Assembly (NCBI GenBank): GCA_024407875.1
Contig: JAKSVT010000014.1
Location: 1 to 55,726, forward strand
Reading direction: 5' to 3'
Origin: Alphaproteobacteria bacterium
GTDB taxonomy: Bacteria; Pseudomonadota; Alphaproteobacteria; CAAGCB01; CAG-977
Length of the DNA stretch: 55,726 nt
Position numbers and translations under genes: made by a program. Every line of letters begins with the position of its first letter. Position 1 is the first letter of the stretch. Shown here piece by piece: positions 1 to 8,624 of the stretch. The notes beneath the pieces are model-generated. The model made no database searches and had not been told where the DNA came from. It saw only the letters and a list, made by a program, of their open reading frames with translations.

Positions 1-62
1 TGTTTTTTAGTTTAAAATAATATATTATAAAATCAAAGTGTACTAAGATTGGATTTTTTATA

Positions 63-839
63 ATGTCTATTTTTAATTTTTTGTTCAAAGAATTAGATGA
101 TTCTACTAATGATAGGCTTGGAGCTTATCCTGAGAAAGTTCATGTAAATGCTATGCCAGAAAGAAGATATTTAAAAACTTCTAGAATTATGACATTGATT
201 TCTACAGGATTAATTTGCGGTGTAATTATTTGGACTTTAATGATTTTTATTTTAAATCCGCTAATTAGAACTACTCCAAAATTATTTAGCGTTGATGATC
301 GCTTGTCTAAATTAGATATTGTTGAAGAAACTGTAAAAATAAATGATGGAACAAAATATTTTGATAGTATTTGGATTAATTCAACAACTTCTCTAATTGA
401 ACAATATATTAGACATTATGTTTTATTAAGGCATACAGTTCTTCCTGATGTTGATGTTATGTTTGAAAGATGGGGCAGAGATGGTGAAAATGGTGATGAT
501 GCCTGTTTGCTTAGATGGTTTTCTTCTAAAAACGTTTATACAGAATTTCAAAAAGATAGAAAATATCTTTTAGAAAGAATGCAAGAAGGATTAACTGTAG
601 AAACAAGAATTAGAAATATAAGGCAAGTATCATCAAATTTCTGGATTGTAGATTTTGATACAATAGAACATACTCCAGAAAGTGTTGATCCTATTATGAA
701 AAGATTTAGAGTTACACTAACGACAGGTTTTAGTAAAGTTCCAAGAGATGATTATAAATCTCATATGGATATGATTTCTAATCCGTTAAACTTCATCGTT
801 GGTGAATATGATGTTTGTTTAAGATCTTTAACTGATTAA
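63..839 (+). CDS. VirB8-like type IV secretion inner-membrane protein
   Basis: A 258-residue protein with the topology of VirB8: a cytoplasmic N-terminus of about 40 residues, one membrane segment at about 42-66, then a periplasmic domain. Family-like landmarks are the block at about 111-137 (IEQYIRHYV, then FERWG), which sits where VirB8 proteins carry the conserved aromatic/arginine helix, and NPLNF at 240-244 followed by a Y-x-V strand, matching the NPLGF-type motif near the VirB8 C-terminus. VirB8 is an assembly factor of the type IV secretion inner-membrane complex. No other VirB/Tra gene lies in the window, though genes upstream of base 1 are unseen. Start is the first ATG with a weak GGA about 9 bases upstream. 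The end overlaps the convergent trkH end by 12 bases. The assignment rests on motif recall, so it is moderate. Confidence 0.6.
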   Translation: MSIFNFLFKELDDSTNDRLGAYPEKVHVNAMPERRYLKTSRIMTLISTGLICGVIIWTLMIFILNPLIRTTPKLFSVDDRLSKLDIVEETVKINDGTKYFDSIWINSTTSLIEQYIRHYVLLRHTVLPDVDVMFERWGRDGENGDDACLLRWFSSKNVYTEFQKDRKYLLERMQEGLTVETRIRNIRQVSSNFWIVDFDTIEHTPESVDPIMKRFRVTLTTGFSKVPRDDYKSHMDMISNPLNFIVGEYDVCLRSLTD

Positions 840-2309
840 TTTGCTGCTTTTGTTTGCATTATAAGAACGCCATGTTATTGGAAGAAGTACAACGAATACA
901 CTAATGTATTCCAAACGTCCAAGCATCATATCTGCAGCTAATATTAGTTTTGCACATTGCGGTAGGTTATAAAAACCGCCACTACTACCAACTACTTTAC
1001 CAAAAGCTAAGCCTGAATTTCCCAAAGCTGATAATACAGATGTTCCAACAGTTATTATATCTAAGTCAAATAATGATAATAGAAAACAAGAACATATAAA
1101 TGTTATAAAAAATACAGCTATAAATACTAAAACACTCGATGAAATTTCAGAATCTATAGGGTGGTTATCGTACTTAGAAATAAATACACCATGAGGCATT
1201 AATTTTTTTTGTAAGTAATTGATTGTAAATAAATAGAGAATATTAAATCTAAAAAATTTAATACCTCCAGATGTTGATCCACTACATGCTCCAATTGGAA
1301 TTAATAATGTAAATAAGAAGATAGCAAAATCTCCCCATTGCTCTATATCACCGATTGAAAAACATGTAGATGTAATTACTGATATTATAGAAAATAGCGA
1401 TATTTTTATTAGGGACAATATATCATAATTAGGAAAACGATATTTAAGCCAGCAGAATAATATAAATGAAGATATCAAAGTAAAATAAGTATACGTTTTT
1501 ACTTGAACGTCATTCTTTAATTGTTTCCAATCTTTTTTGATAAATGTATACGCAAGTAATATTGGAAGACCAGATATAAACATAAAAAATGCTATAATCC
1601 ATTGGCATGCAGAACCTATTTCTATAGCAGAAGATTCTTTTAATCCAAATCCTCCAGTTGATATTGTTGCCATACTAAAAGAAATAGCCTCAAAAAAGCT
1701 CATGCCTGCTATTTTTAAACATATTAAACAAGCAATTGTATAACAACAATAAATAATCATCATTGTAGCAATAACTTGTGAAGTTTTTGGCATTTTTTTG
1801 CCAGATTTATCAGAGCATTCCATTGAGAATAATTGCATTCCCCCAACTCTTAAAATAGGCAAAATACCAAGAGCAATAACTATAATGCCTAGGCCACCAA
1901 TCCATTGTAAAAATATACGCCAAAATAATATACCTTTTGAGCATAATTCTAATTTAGGTATTATAGTTGCCCCCATAGTTGTTAGGCCAGACATTGCTTC
2001 AAAAAAAGAATCTGTATAGCTTAACTTTAATGGAGAAAAATAAAAAGGTAATGCAACAAAAACGCATCCAATAATCCAAACAAGAGAGGTTGTTAAGTAC
2101 ATCTCTTTTATAGTTAGTTTATCGTATTTATTATAGAATGTGCATAAAAGCAACGTACCAAAAAATATGGTTAAAACAGAAGATGTGGTAAATGCTTGTG
2201 AAAATCCAATCTGTTTGCTGTACAAATCAATTGATGCAGGAATAAGCATGCTTAATCCAAAAAAGATAAGCAAACATCCTGAAACAAATAATGTAATTCC
2301 TGCACGCAT
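828..2309 (-). CDS. trkH: TrkH-family potassium uptake channel subunit
   Basis: Integral membrane K+ translocating subunit of the Trk/Ktr system, normally working with the cytoplasmic NAD-binding protein TrkA (not in this window). At 493 residues it matches TrkH length (about 480). The four pore-loop repeats are visible through their filter glycines: SGLTTMGAT, ISTGGFG, GSTSGGIKFFR and SALGNSG. The family-typical WRIFLQWIGGLGIIV segment follows the first loop. It is the last gene of a minus-strand run uvrD-prmA-pepP-trkH and starts 23 bases after pepP. The ribosome binding site is weak (AAAGAAAT). Confidence 0.92.
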   Translation of the reverse strand: MRAGITLFVSGCLLIFFGLSMLIPASIDLYSKQIGFSQAFTTSSVLTIFFGTLLLCTFYNKYDKLTIKEMYLTTSLVWIIGCVFVALPFYFSPLKLSYTDSFFEAMSGLTTMGATIIPKLELCSKGILFWRIFLQWIGGLGIIVIALGILPILRVGGMQLFSMECSDKSGKKMPKTSQVIATMMIIYCCYTIACLICLKIAGMSFFEAISFSMATISTGGFGLKESSAIEIGSACQWIIAFFMFISGLPILLAYTFIKKDWKQLKNDVQVKTYTYFTLISSFILFCWLKYRFPNYDILSLIKISLFSIISVITSTCFSIGDIEQWGDFAIFLFTLLIPIGACSGSTSGGIKFFRFNILYLFTINYLQKKLMPHGVFISKYDNHPIDSEISSSVLVFIAVFFITFICSCFLLSLFDLDIITVGTSVLSALGNSGLAFGKVVGSSGGFYNLPQCAKLILAADMMLGRLEYISVFVVLLPITWRSYNANKSSKLIS

Positions 2310-2332
2310 CTAATTATTTCTTTATTTTTACT

Positions 2333-4111
2333 TTATAATGGGGAACAAGCATTATCAAGCCATTGGGCAGTTTCTTTATCAACTAATGGTGATATTATAC
2401 GTTTTATTCTTGCATGATATCCATCAATCCAAGATTTTTCACGTAAAGTTAACATTGTTTTATCAATTAAGCGTTTGTCAAATGGAGCTAATGTAATTGT
2501 TGATAGTCCTAAAATTTTCATTTCAGAACCTTGTGTCATAGGCATAGGTTCAACCATAACAACATTTTCAATTCTTATGCCAAAAGCATTAGGCAAGTAG
2601 TAACCAGGCTCATTTGAAATTAACATTCCCGGTAACAAAGCAATATTATTAGGTTTTCTAGAAATACGTTGTGGACCTTCATGAACAGATAAATAACTTC
2701 CAATTCCATGTCCTGTTCCATGAGCATAATCAACAGCATCACGCCATAAATATTGTCTTGCTAAGATATCAATTTGTGATCCGGTTGTTCCATCAGGAAA
2801 TGCTATTGTTGCAATAGCGATATGTCCTTTTAATACTTGAGTAAAACGTTTCTTTTCAAGAGAGCCAACATTTCCAACAGAGATTGTTCTTGTAATATCT
2901 GTTGTTCCATCTAAATATTGTGCTCCAGAGTCAATTAAAAACATAGAATTGTTTTCAATAAGTGCGTTGTTTTCTTCATCTGTATGATAATGAATATACG
3001 CAGCATTTTTTCCAGAAGCTGCAATGGTTGCAAAACTTTCTCCACGATACAAAGGATTTTGAGCTCTAAATTCATGAATTTTATTAGCGCAATCAAGCTC
3101 TGTAATTTTTCCTGATTGGGAATTCTTGTCAAACCAAGCTAAGAAACGACATACAGCAACACCATCTTTAATATGAGCATTAACGGCGCCGGCTCTTTCT
3201 ACAGTGTTTTTGCAAGCCATTTTTAAAGAACATGGATTTGCTTTGTCATGTAAAACAGCTCCTGTTGTTTGCAATTTGTCAAAAATCCAACAAGGACATT
3301 GAGTTGAATCTAATTGAATTTTGCTTTTTTGTTCTGCACAAACTTCTAAAACTTGAGTAAATAAATTTATTGGCAATATTTCAACTGTAGAAGGCAAGGC
3401 TGCTCTTAAAGTGTCAGTAATTTTGTTTTGGTTTACAAACCATTGGAACATACCTGTTCTATAAAGAAGTCCAAATGATTGAACTACTGGTATATAAGGA
3501 ATATCATTGCCCCTAATGTTTAATAACCAAGCTAGAGCTTCGATATCTGTTAAAAGTAGTATTTCATCACCATCAACGCCAATTGATGTAGCTATATCAA
3601 TAATTTTGTCTGTTGAAGATACCCCAGCATATTTTAAAGGATAAGAAACAGCCCAAGTGTTAGTTGTTTTCGGTTTGTTTTTCCATAAATTATCTATAGG
3701 ATCACAAGGAGTAGGTTTTAAAGTTACGCCAGCGGCACTTGTTATTTTCTTTAATTGTTTTAAATGATATGGTGTAAATAGCCAAGAATTGTATCCAATT
3801 ACAGTTCCAGAAGGTATTGCTGAAAATAACCAACTAGCAGTTCTACCATCATCAGTTTGAACAACAGTAATCAAATTAGTATCTACTTCTTTTTGTGCCT
3901 GTAAGGTATATCTTCCATCTACAAATAAAAAAGCTCTATCTAAAAAAACTACAGCTTCACCAGCAGAACCTGTAAAACCTGTTAACCAAGCTAAACGTTC
4001 TGCTTCAGGAGCTATATATTCTCCTTGAAACTCATCAGCTTTTGGAATAATAACTCCAAAAAAACCGTTTTGAACCATCCATTCGCGTAGTTTTGTTAGT
4101 CGTTCTTTCAT
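2333..4111 (-). CDS. pepP: Xaa-Pro aminopeptidase (M24B, aminopeptidase P family)
   Basis: Cytoplasmic metallopeptidase that removes an N-terminal residue preceding proline. At 592 residues it is the long, three-domain form: two creatinase-like N-terminal domains (start HGFF-like region GFFGVIIPKADEFQGEY, then a second around residues 160-300) and a C-terminal pita-bread M24 domain. The metal-site landmarks are in order: D in LIDSGAQY, D in GTTDITRT, H in HGTGHGIG, E in ISNEPGYY and E in RIENVV. A good AAGGAA site precedes the ATG. It follows prmA by 24 bases, an arrangement with uvrD and prmA that I recall from other alphaproteobacteria. Symbol pepP is used for the family; substrate range is not shown by sequence. 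Confidence 0.88.
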   Translation of the reverse strand: MKERLTKLREWMVQNGFFGVIIPKADEFQGEYIAPEAERLAWLTGFTGSAGEAVVFLDRAFLFVDGRYTLQAQKEVDTNLITVVQTDDGRTASWLFSAIPSGTVIGYNSWLFTPYHLKQLKKITSAAGVTLKPTPCDPIDNLWKNKPKTTNTWAVSYPLKYAGVSSTDKIIDIATSIGVDGDEILLLTDIEALAWLLNIRGNDIPYIPVVQSFGLLYRTGMFQWFVNQNKITDTLRAALPSTVEILPINLFTQVLEVCAEQKSKIQLDSTQCPCWIFDKLQTTGAVLHDKANPCSLKMACKNTVERAGAVNAHIKDGVAVCRFLAWFDKNSQSGKITELDCANKIHEFRAQNPLYRGESFATIAASGKNAAYIHYHTDEENNALIENNSMFLIDSGAQYLDGTTDITRTISVGNVGSLEKKRFTQVLKGHIAIATIAFPDGTTGSQIDILARQYLWRDAVDYAHGTGHGIGSYLSVHEGPQRISRKPNNIALLPGMLISNEPGYYLPNAFGIRIENVVMVEPMPMTQGSEMKILGLSTITLAPFDKRLIDKTMLTLREKSWIDGYHARIKRIISPLVDKETAQWLDNACSPL

Positions 4112-4135
4112 AAAGAATTTCCTTATTTTTATTGT

Positions 4136-5071
4136 TTAAGCTATTTGATCTGGAGTAAATCCCATAATTAAAGCACTCCATTCGTCAAAATGATATTTTT
4201 TCTTTAAATATAATCCTTGATCATAGTGTGCTTTTAAAACATCTTCTTCTTGTTCTATTAATAAACCAGATAATATCGCTAATCCATCTTTATTTAAATT
4301 TTTTGCTAAATCTGGAGCCATCATAATTAATGGGTTTGCCAATATATTTGAAAATATTAAATCATAAGGTCCGTTTTGTGTGACTAAGTCATTATGATAT
4401 CCATCGCCAGCACTAGCTTTAATATATTGATCTAATTTATTGTTTGCAGAATTTTCTAATGTAACTCTAACAGATTCAGGATCAATATCAGCAGATATTA
4501 CAGGTTTGTGAAATGTTGATGCTGCTGCTAAACCTAAAATTCCAGAGCCACATCCCATATCTAAAATTTTATTAGGTGTTTTAAATTTAGAAATGTCTTC
4601 TAAACCTAATAAACATCCTTTTGTTGTAAAATGTTCGCCTGATCCAAATGCCGTTGCAGCATCAATTTTTAAAGCAATTTTATCTTTTGGAGGTTCATCT
4701 TTTATGTGTGAGCCATAAATATAATATTTGCCAATGCTAACAGGCTTAAAACTAATTAAACTTTCTCTTAGCCAATCTCTTCCTTTGATTAATTCTAATT
4801 TGTAATTAGGAAGTTTTATACCAGCAGAAGCTGCAGATATTTCTAATTTGGACGACAATATAGCTTCATCAGGTTTGTCTTGGAAAATAGCTTCTAAATT
4901 CCATAGTCCTTTATTTTCACCTTTTTCGATTTCATTTGCTAGTAAAGCAACATCATCACCATCAAGAGCGGGTTCGAAAAAAGGTACTGCATCAGCAGGT
5001 AATAAAATAGATACTTTCCAGTTATCTTTTTTTGGGCAAATTACAGTTTCTATATCTAAATGTTGAGTCAT
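4136..5071 (-). CDS. prmA: Ribosomal protein L11 methyltransferase
   Basis: SAM-dependent methyltransferase that trimethylates ribosomal protein L11. The 311-residue protein has the PrmA N-terminal substrate domain and a C-terminal Rossmann methyltransferase domain. Recognisable PrmA blocks are IDAATAFGSGEHFTTKGCL, motif I LDMGCGSGILGLAAA and the NILANPL active-site block. Its ATG overlaps the stop of uvrD by four bases, so the two are translationally coupled. A further overlap-free gap of 24 bases leads to pepP. Confidence 0.94.
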   Translation of the reverse strand: MTQHLDIETVICPKKDNWKVSILLPADAVPFFEPALDGDDVALLANEIEKGENKGLWNLEAIFQDKPDEAILSSKLEISAASAGIKLPNYKLELIKGRDWLRESLISFKPVSIGKYYIYGSHIKDEPPKDKIALKIDAATAFGSGEHFTTKGCLLGLEDISKFKTPNKILDMGCGSGILGLAAASTFHKPVISADIDPESVRVTLENSANNKLDQYIKASAGDGYHNDLVTQNGPYDLIFSNILANPLIMMAPDLAKNLNKDGLAILSGLLIEQEEDVLKAHYDQGLYLKKKYHFDEWSALIMGFTPDQIA

Positions 5072-7269
5072 TGTTGTTGTTCCAAATAATTAAGTTTAAT
5101 TGTTTTTATATCATCTTCAGAAAATTTAACTTTAGCACTATCATTATCTATTTCAACAATTATTCCTGTTCCAAATAAATCATGATACACTACATCGTTT
5201 ACTTTAAAATTCTGAGTAAATCCACCAAAATATCCTGAAGAATTAAATTTTGATGATTTGTAGGTGTTCTTTGTATATTGATTTTTGGGTTTTTGAATGA
5301 AATCTTCGTTAAATTCATAACTAGAACTTTGATCAATAATAATGTGTTCTTTTGGAATTTCTTCTAAAAATCTAGAAGGAGAATTCATTTTATAATCGCC
5401 ATAATAAAATCTTTCTGTACATAAACTAATATAACATTGATATTTCGCTCTAGTTATACCTACATAGGCTAAGCGACGTTCTTCTTCAATTGCCATGGGA
5501 TTATATAAATCATCGATAACTTTTTGGTGTGGAAAAATACCTTCTTCCCATCCTGGTAAAAATACATGACCAAATTCTAGGCCTTTTGCTCCATGTAAGG
5601 TCATAACACAAACGTATTCACCATTTTTTTCTTCAATGTCTGTATCTGAGATTAATGCTATGTGATCTATATATTCTTCAAATGTAATATCACGAGCAAT
5701 AGTGTTTTTCATTTCTTTTAAGTTTTCTAAACGATCTTGAAAACTATTATCTTTTTTTGTTTTTATTAAACTTATATAACCTGTGTCATTTAAAATTTTA
5801 TCAAAAAGATCACATGCTAACATTCCGTTATTTAAACAATCTACCCAGTTTTCAACTAAAGCATAAAATTCTTCAAAACCTTTTTTAGCAGCACCTTTAA
5901 TAGCATTATTATTCATCATTATTTTTGATGCACTATAAATTGATATTTGGTTTTGATTTGCATATTCAGAAATTGATTCTAAAGTTTTTTTACCAATTCC
6001 TCTAGCAGGGGTATTAATAATTCTAGTTAAAGACATATCGTCTTCATGATGTAAAAGAAATTTGATATATGCTAAAGCATCTTTTACTTCTTCTCTATCA
6101 TAGAATTTTGTGCCATTTACAACTATATAAGGAATACTATATCTAATTAAAGCTTCTTCGATGCCTCTTGTTTGAAAGTTGGCTCTCACTAATATAGCTA
6201 TATCATTTAAGGAGGTATTTTTTCGTTGAAGAGCTTCTATCTTTTCACAAATAAAACTTACTTCATCATTTTCAGACCAAGCTGTGTGAACAAGAATAGG
6301 GGAGCCTGTAATTTCTTCTCTTCCAGGTGCTGTATGTAGTGTTTTTTCCATACGTTGTTCGTTATGGGAAATTAAACCTGAAGCAGCGCCTAGAATATGA
6401 GCTGTAGACCTATAATTGCTTTCTAATTTTATTATAGTTGCGTTAGGAAAATCTTCTGAAAATTTTAAAATGTTTTTTACCTCAGCGCCTCTCCAAGAAT
6501 AAATAGATTGATCATCATCTCCAACACAACAAATATTATGATATCCACCAGATAATAAACGTAGCCAAATATATTGAACGATATTTGTATCTTGGTATTC
6601 ATCAACCATTATATATTTGAATTTATGTTGTACTTGGGCCAATACATCAGGATTTTTTTTGAATAATTCAACGCAATAAAGTAATAAATCTCCAAAATCA
6701 ACGCAATTCATTACATGTAAGCGCTCTTGATATTTTTGGTAAAGTGTAATAACTAAGGAATGAGGATTTGTACGAGATAAATGAGCATTTTCGTATGTTA
6801 GTCCTTCATCTTTTATTCTTTGAATAGTTTCAAATAAATCAGAAGGTTCGACTTTTTTGATATCAATGTTTTCTGAAATCATAACTTCTTTAAAAAGACG
6901 TTCTTGATCATTAGAGCTTATGATTTGAAAGTTGCTTTTTAAGTTAATTTTTTCAGCATAAGTTCTTAATATTGTTTTGCATATACTATGAAAGGTTCCA
7001 ACCCAAACACTTTTTGCACAATCGCCTATTTTGTTTTCTAAACGATTTTGCATTTCTTTTGCGGCTTTGTTGGTAAAAGTTACAGCTAAACATTGAGAAG
7101 GAAAAGCTAATTTTTGCTGTATAATATAAGCAATTCGTGTTGTTAATACAGTTGTTTTTCCTGATCCTGCTCCAGATAATACTAAGACTGGACCTTGTGT
7201 AGTTTTGACAGCAAGAACCTGTTCAGGATTTAATCTGCTTAAATCTATATCTTGGTTATTATCATTCAT
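5068..7269 (-). CDS. uvrD: UvrD/PcrA-type superfamily 1A DNA helicase
   Basis: ATP-dependent 3'-5' DNA helicase for repair and replication-fork maintenance. The 733-residue protein carries the SF1A motifs in order: Walker A GAGSGKTTVL near the N-terminus, VTFTNKAAKEM (Ia), VDEYQDTN (II), GDDDQSIYSWRGA (III), ESNYRS (IV), VMTLHGAKGLEF (V) and ERRLAYVGITRA (VI). The C-terminus holds the short Tudor-like HDLFGTG block typical of PcrA/UvrD, which binds RNA polymerase in known members. Start ATG has AAGGCG at suitable spacing. First gene of the uvrD-prmA-pepP-trkH run. Confidence 0.95.
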   Translation of the reverse strand: MNDNNQDIDLSRLNPEQVLAVKTTQGPVLVLSGAGSGKTTVLTTRIAYIIQQKLAFPSQCLAVTFTNKAAKEMQNRLENKIGDCAKSVWVGTFHSICKTILRTYAEKINLKSNFQIISSNDQERLFKEVMISENIDIKKVEPSDLFETIQRIKDEGLTYENAHLSRTNPHSLVITLYQKYQERLHVMNCVDFGDLLLYCVELFKKNPDVLAQVQHKFKYIMVDEYQDTNIVQYIWLRLLSGGYHNICCVGDDDQSIYSWRGAEVKNILKFSEDFPNATIIKLESNYRSTAHILGAASGLISHNEQRMEKTLHTAPGREEITGSPILVHTAWSENDEVSFICEKIEALQRKNTSLNDIAILVRANFQTRGIEEALIRYSIPYIVVNGTKFYDREEVKDALAYIKFLLHHEDDMSLTRIINTPARGIGKKTLESISEYANQNQISIYSASKIMMNNNAIKGAAKKGFEEFYALVENWVDCLNNGMLACDLFDKILNDTGYISLIKTKKDNSFQDRLENLKEMKNTIARDITFEEYIDHIALISDTDIEEKNGEYVCVMTLHGAKGLEFGHVFLPGWEEGIFPHQKVIDDLYNPMAIEEERRLAYVGITRAKYQCYISLCTERFYYGDYKMNSPSRFLEEIPKEHIIIDQSSSYEFNEDFIQKPKNQYTKNTYKSSKFNSSGYFGGFTQNFKVNDVVYHDLFGTGIIVEIDNDSAKVKFSEDDIKTIKLNYLEQQQ

Positions 7270-7337
7270 ATACTTTAGACGCCTTTTTTATTTTAAGAAA
7301 TCTATACACGAAAATGAGATTTTTTTCAATAAACAAT

Positions 7338-7364
7338 AAAAAAAACCTCTTGAATTTCAAGAGG
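7338..7364 (-). terminator. Rho-independent terminator of rpsU
   Basis: Inverted repeat with an 8-base stem (CCTCTTGA / TCAAGAGG, three-base loop) followed on the minus strand by eight or more T residues. It lies about 28 bases beyond the rpsU stop and separates rpsU from uvrD. Confidence 0.85.
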
Positions 7365-7391
7365 CTCTTTTATGTGTTTCAAAAGAAATTT

Positions 7392-7598
7392 TTAGAAACC
7401 ATCACGTTCAATGCGCTTGCGTTCTAATTTGCGTGCACGACGGATTGCTTCAGCTTTTTCACGAGCTTTCTTTTCTGAAGGTTTTTCGAAATTACGACGT
7501 AATTTCATTTCACGGAATACACCTTCACGTTGCATTTTTTTCTTTAAAGCTTTTAATGCTTGATCTACATTGTTATCACGAACAACTACTTGTACCAT
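7392..7598 (-). CDS. rpsU: 30S ribosomal protein S21
   Basis: A 68-residue basic protein with the S21 signature: N-terminal [20 protein letters not shown], then FREMKLRR and a lysine/arginine-rich C-terminal helix. S21 sits near the anti-Shine-Dalgarno end of 16S rRNA in the small subunit. A strong AAAGGA site precedes the ATG, and the gene has its own terminator, so it is probably monocistronic. Confidence 0.97.
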   Translation of the reverse strand: MVQVVVRDNNVDQALKALKKKMQREGVFREMKLRRNFEKPSEKKAREKAEAIRRARKLERKRIERDGF

Positions 7599-7787
7599 AT
7601 TTTTAAATCCTTTTCTAAATTAAAGAGGTTAAACAACCTATAAGTTAATAATAAAATTTTGTGTTTTTATGAGTTAAAACAACAAAAAACTATAAGAAGC
7701 ATACCCCCTTTACGGAAAAAAAGTTTCTAAACTGCCGTATAATATATACTTTTTTGATAATTAAAATCAATACTTTTTTTGAGAAAA

Positions 7788-8534
7788 TTATATTTTTTTC
7801 CAAATTATTTTAATTCTTGAATAAATAATAGTTTCATCTTGTTGAGAACAAATTTGGTGTAGAGTAACAATTTCATTATTACCATCTATAATTTCTGTCT
7901 TTACACGTATTAAATCACCATATACGGCAGATTTCTTAAATGCAATTTCCATTTCTGAAATTTCGTGAGTTTCTCTAAAATCTTGAGGAACAGCTTCGCT
8001 TGCCCATAAAGGATAATTTGCATTATTTACATGTCCAACAGGATCAGTATCGTCATATCTAACTTTATAATCATAAACAAAATCATCTTTACTAGGCAAT
8101 TGTATTATAGGAAAAGATGTATTAAATCGGTGTTCATCTAAATAATCAAAGTTATCTAAAGCATCTGCTAATTTTACAGGCCTTAATGTTTCTCTATTTA
8201 TTATTGGAAATTGTCCAGTTAAATAGAAAAATTCATTTCCTTTTTCATCTGTTGCTATAGTATCTCTTAAGGATGATAATAAAGTTTTTCCTGATGGCCA
8301 AGTGGCTAATTCTATTGTTTCACCAAATTTTGGTAAACGATATATTTTTAAATAATAATTAGATACAACCCAAGATAAATTTTTTTTAATAAGTGTTTCA
8401 GATCCTGTTTTCAAAAAAGAAGAATGCGCATCAGCTATTCTTTGGCATAAATTGAAAATAATCTTTGTTCGTAGTTCATTTTTTTTAGCACATTCATAAT
8501 TTTTTATTGTGTGTGTTAAGTAGTATTTTTCCAT
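7788..8534 (-). CDS. Acyl-ACP thioesterase (FatA/FatB-like double hotdog)
   Basis: Probable hydrolase that releases free fatty acids from acyl carrier protein. The 248-residue protein from this start reads as two hotdog halves: the first around residues 1-120, the second carrying RYDDTDPVGHVNNANYPLW, the counterpart of the D-x-N-x-H-V-N-N catalytic block of acyl-ACP thioesterases, followed by a conserved E in SEAVP. An upstream in-frame ATG at 8630 would add 32 residues but would overlap the start of the divergent guaD and its promoter, so I chose the ATG at 8534 (MEKYYLTHTI), which begins at the usual family start. The ribosome binding site is weak for either choice. Substrate chain length cannot be read from the sequence. 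Confidence 0.8.
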   Translation of the reverse strand: MEKYYLTHTIKNYECAKKNELRTKIIFNLCQRIADAHSSFLKTGSETLIKKNLSWVVSNYYLKIYRLPKFGETIELATWPSGKTLLSSLRDTIATDEKGNEFFYLTGQFPIINRETLRPVKLADALDNFDYLDEHRFNTSFPIIQLPSKDDFVYDYKVRYDDTDPVGHVNNANYPLWASEAVPQDFRETHEISEMEIAFKKSAVYGDLIRVKTEIIDGNNEIVTLHQICSQQDETIIYSRIKIIWKKI

Positions 8535-8564
8535 AGTTTTATCTTTGTAAAAAATTGTTAATTC

Positions 8565-8593
8565 TTGATTTCTCATATATATATTGTTATAAC
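8565..8593 (+). promoter_or_regulatory. Promoter for guaD (sigma-70 like)
   Basis: TTGATT at 8565-8570, a 17-base spacer, and TATAAC at 8588-8593, about 31 bases before the guaD ATG. The -10 lies in the palindrome GTTATAAC (8586-8593), which reads as a -10 on both strands. Confidence 0.55.
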
Positions 8594-8613
8594 TTTTGAG
8601 TAATATTTTGCAA
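8586..8613 (-). promoter_or_regulatory. Divergent promoter for the acyl-ACP thioesterase
   Basis: On the minus strand TTGCAA (8608-8613), a 16-base spacer and TATAAC (8586-8591). It shares its -10 bases with the guaD promoter through the GTTATAAC palindrome, so the two promoters should compete for polymerase. Inference from consensus matching only. Confidence 0.4.
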
Positions 8614-8624
8614 GAGGTATTGGT

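Noticed and set aside
1537-2019. Plus-strand open frames inside trkH
   Set aside because: They lie antisense to clear trkH coding sequence and have no binding site or family match.
7673-7745. Small hairpin with T run between the thioesterase and rpsU (AGTTT/AAACT) and flanking TACGG/CCGTA
   Set aside because: The stem is five base pairs and weak; possible terminator but not convincing enough to list.
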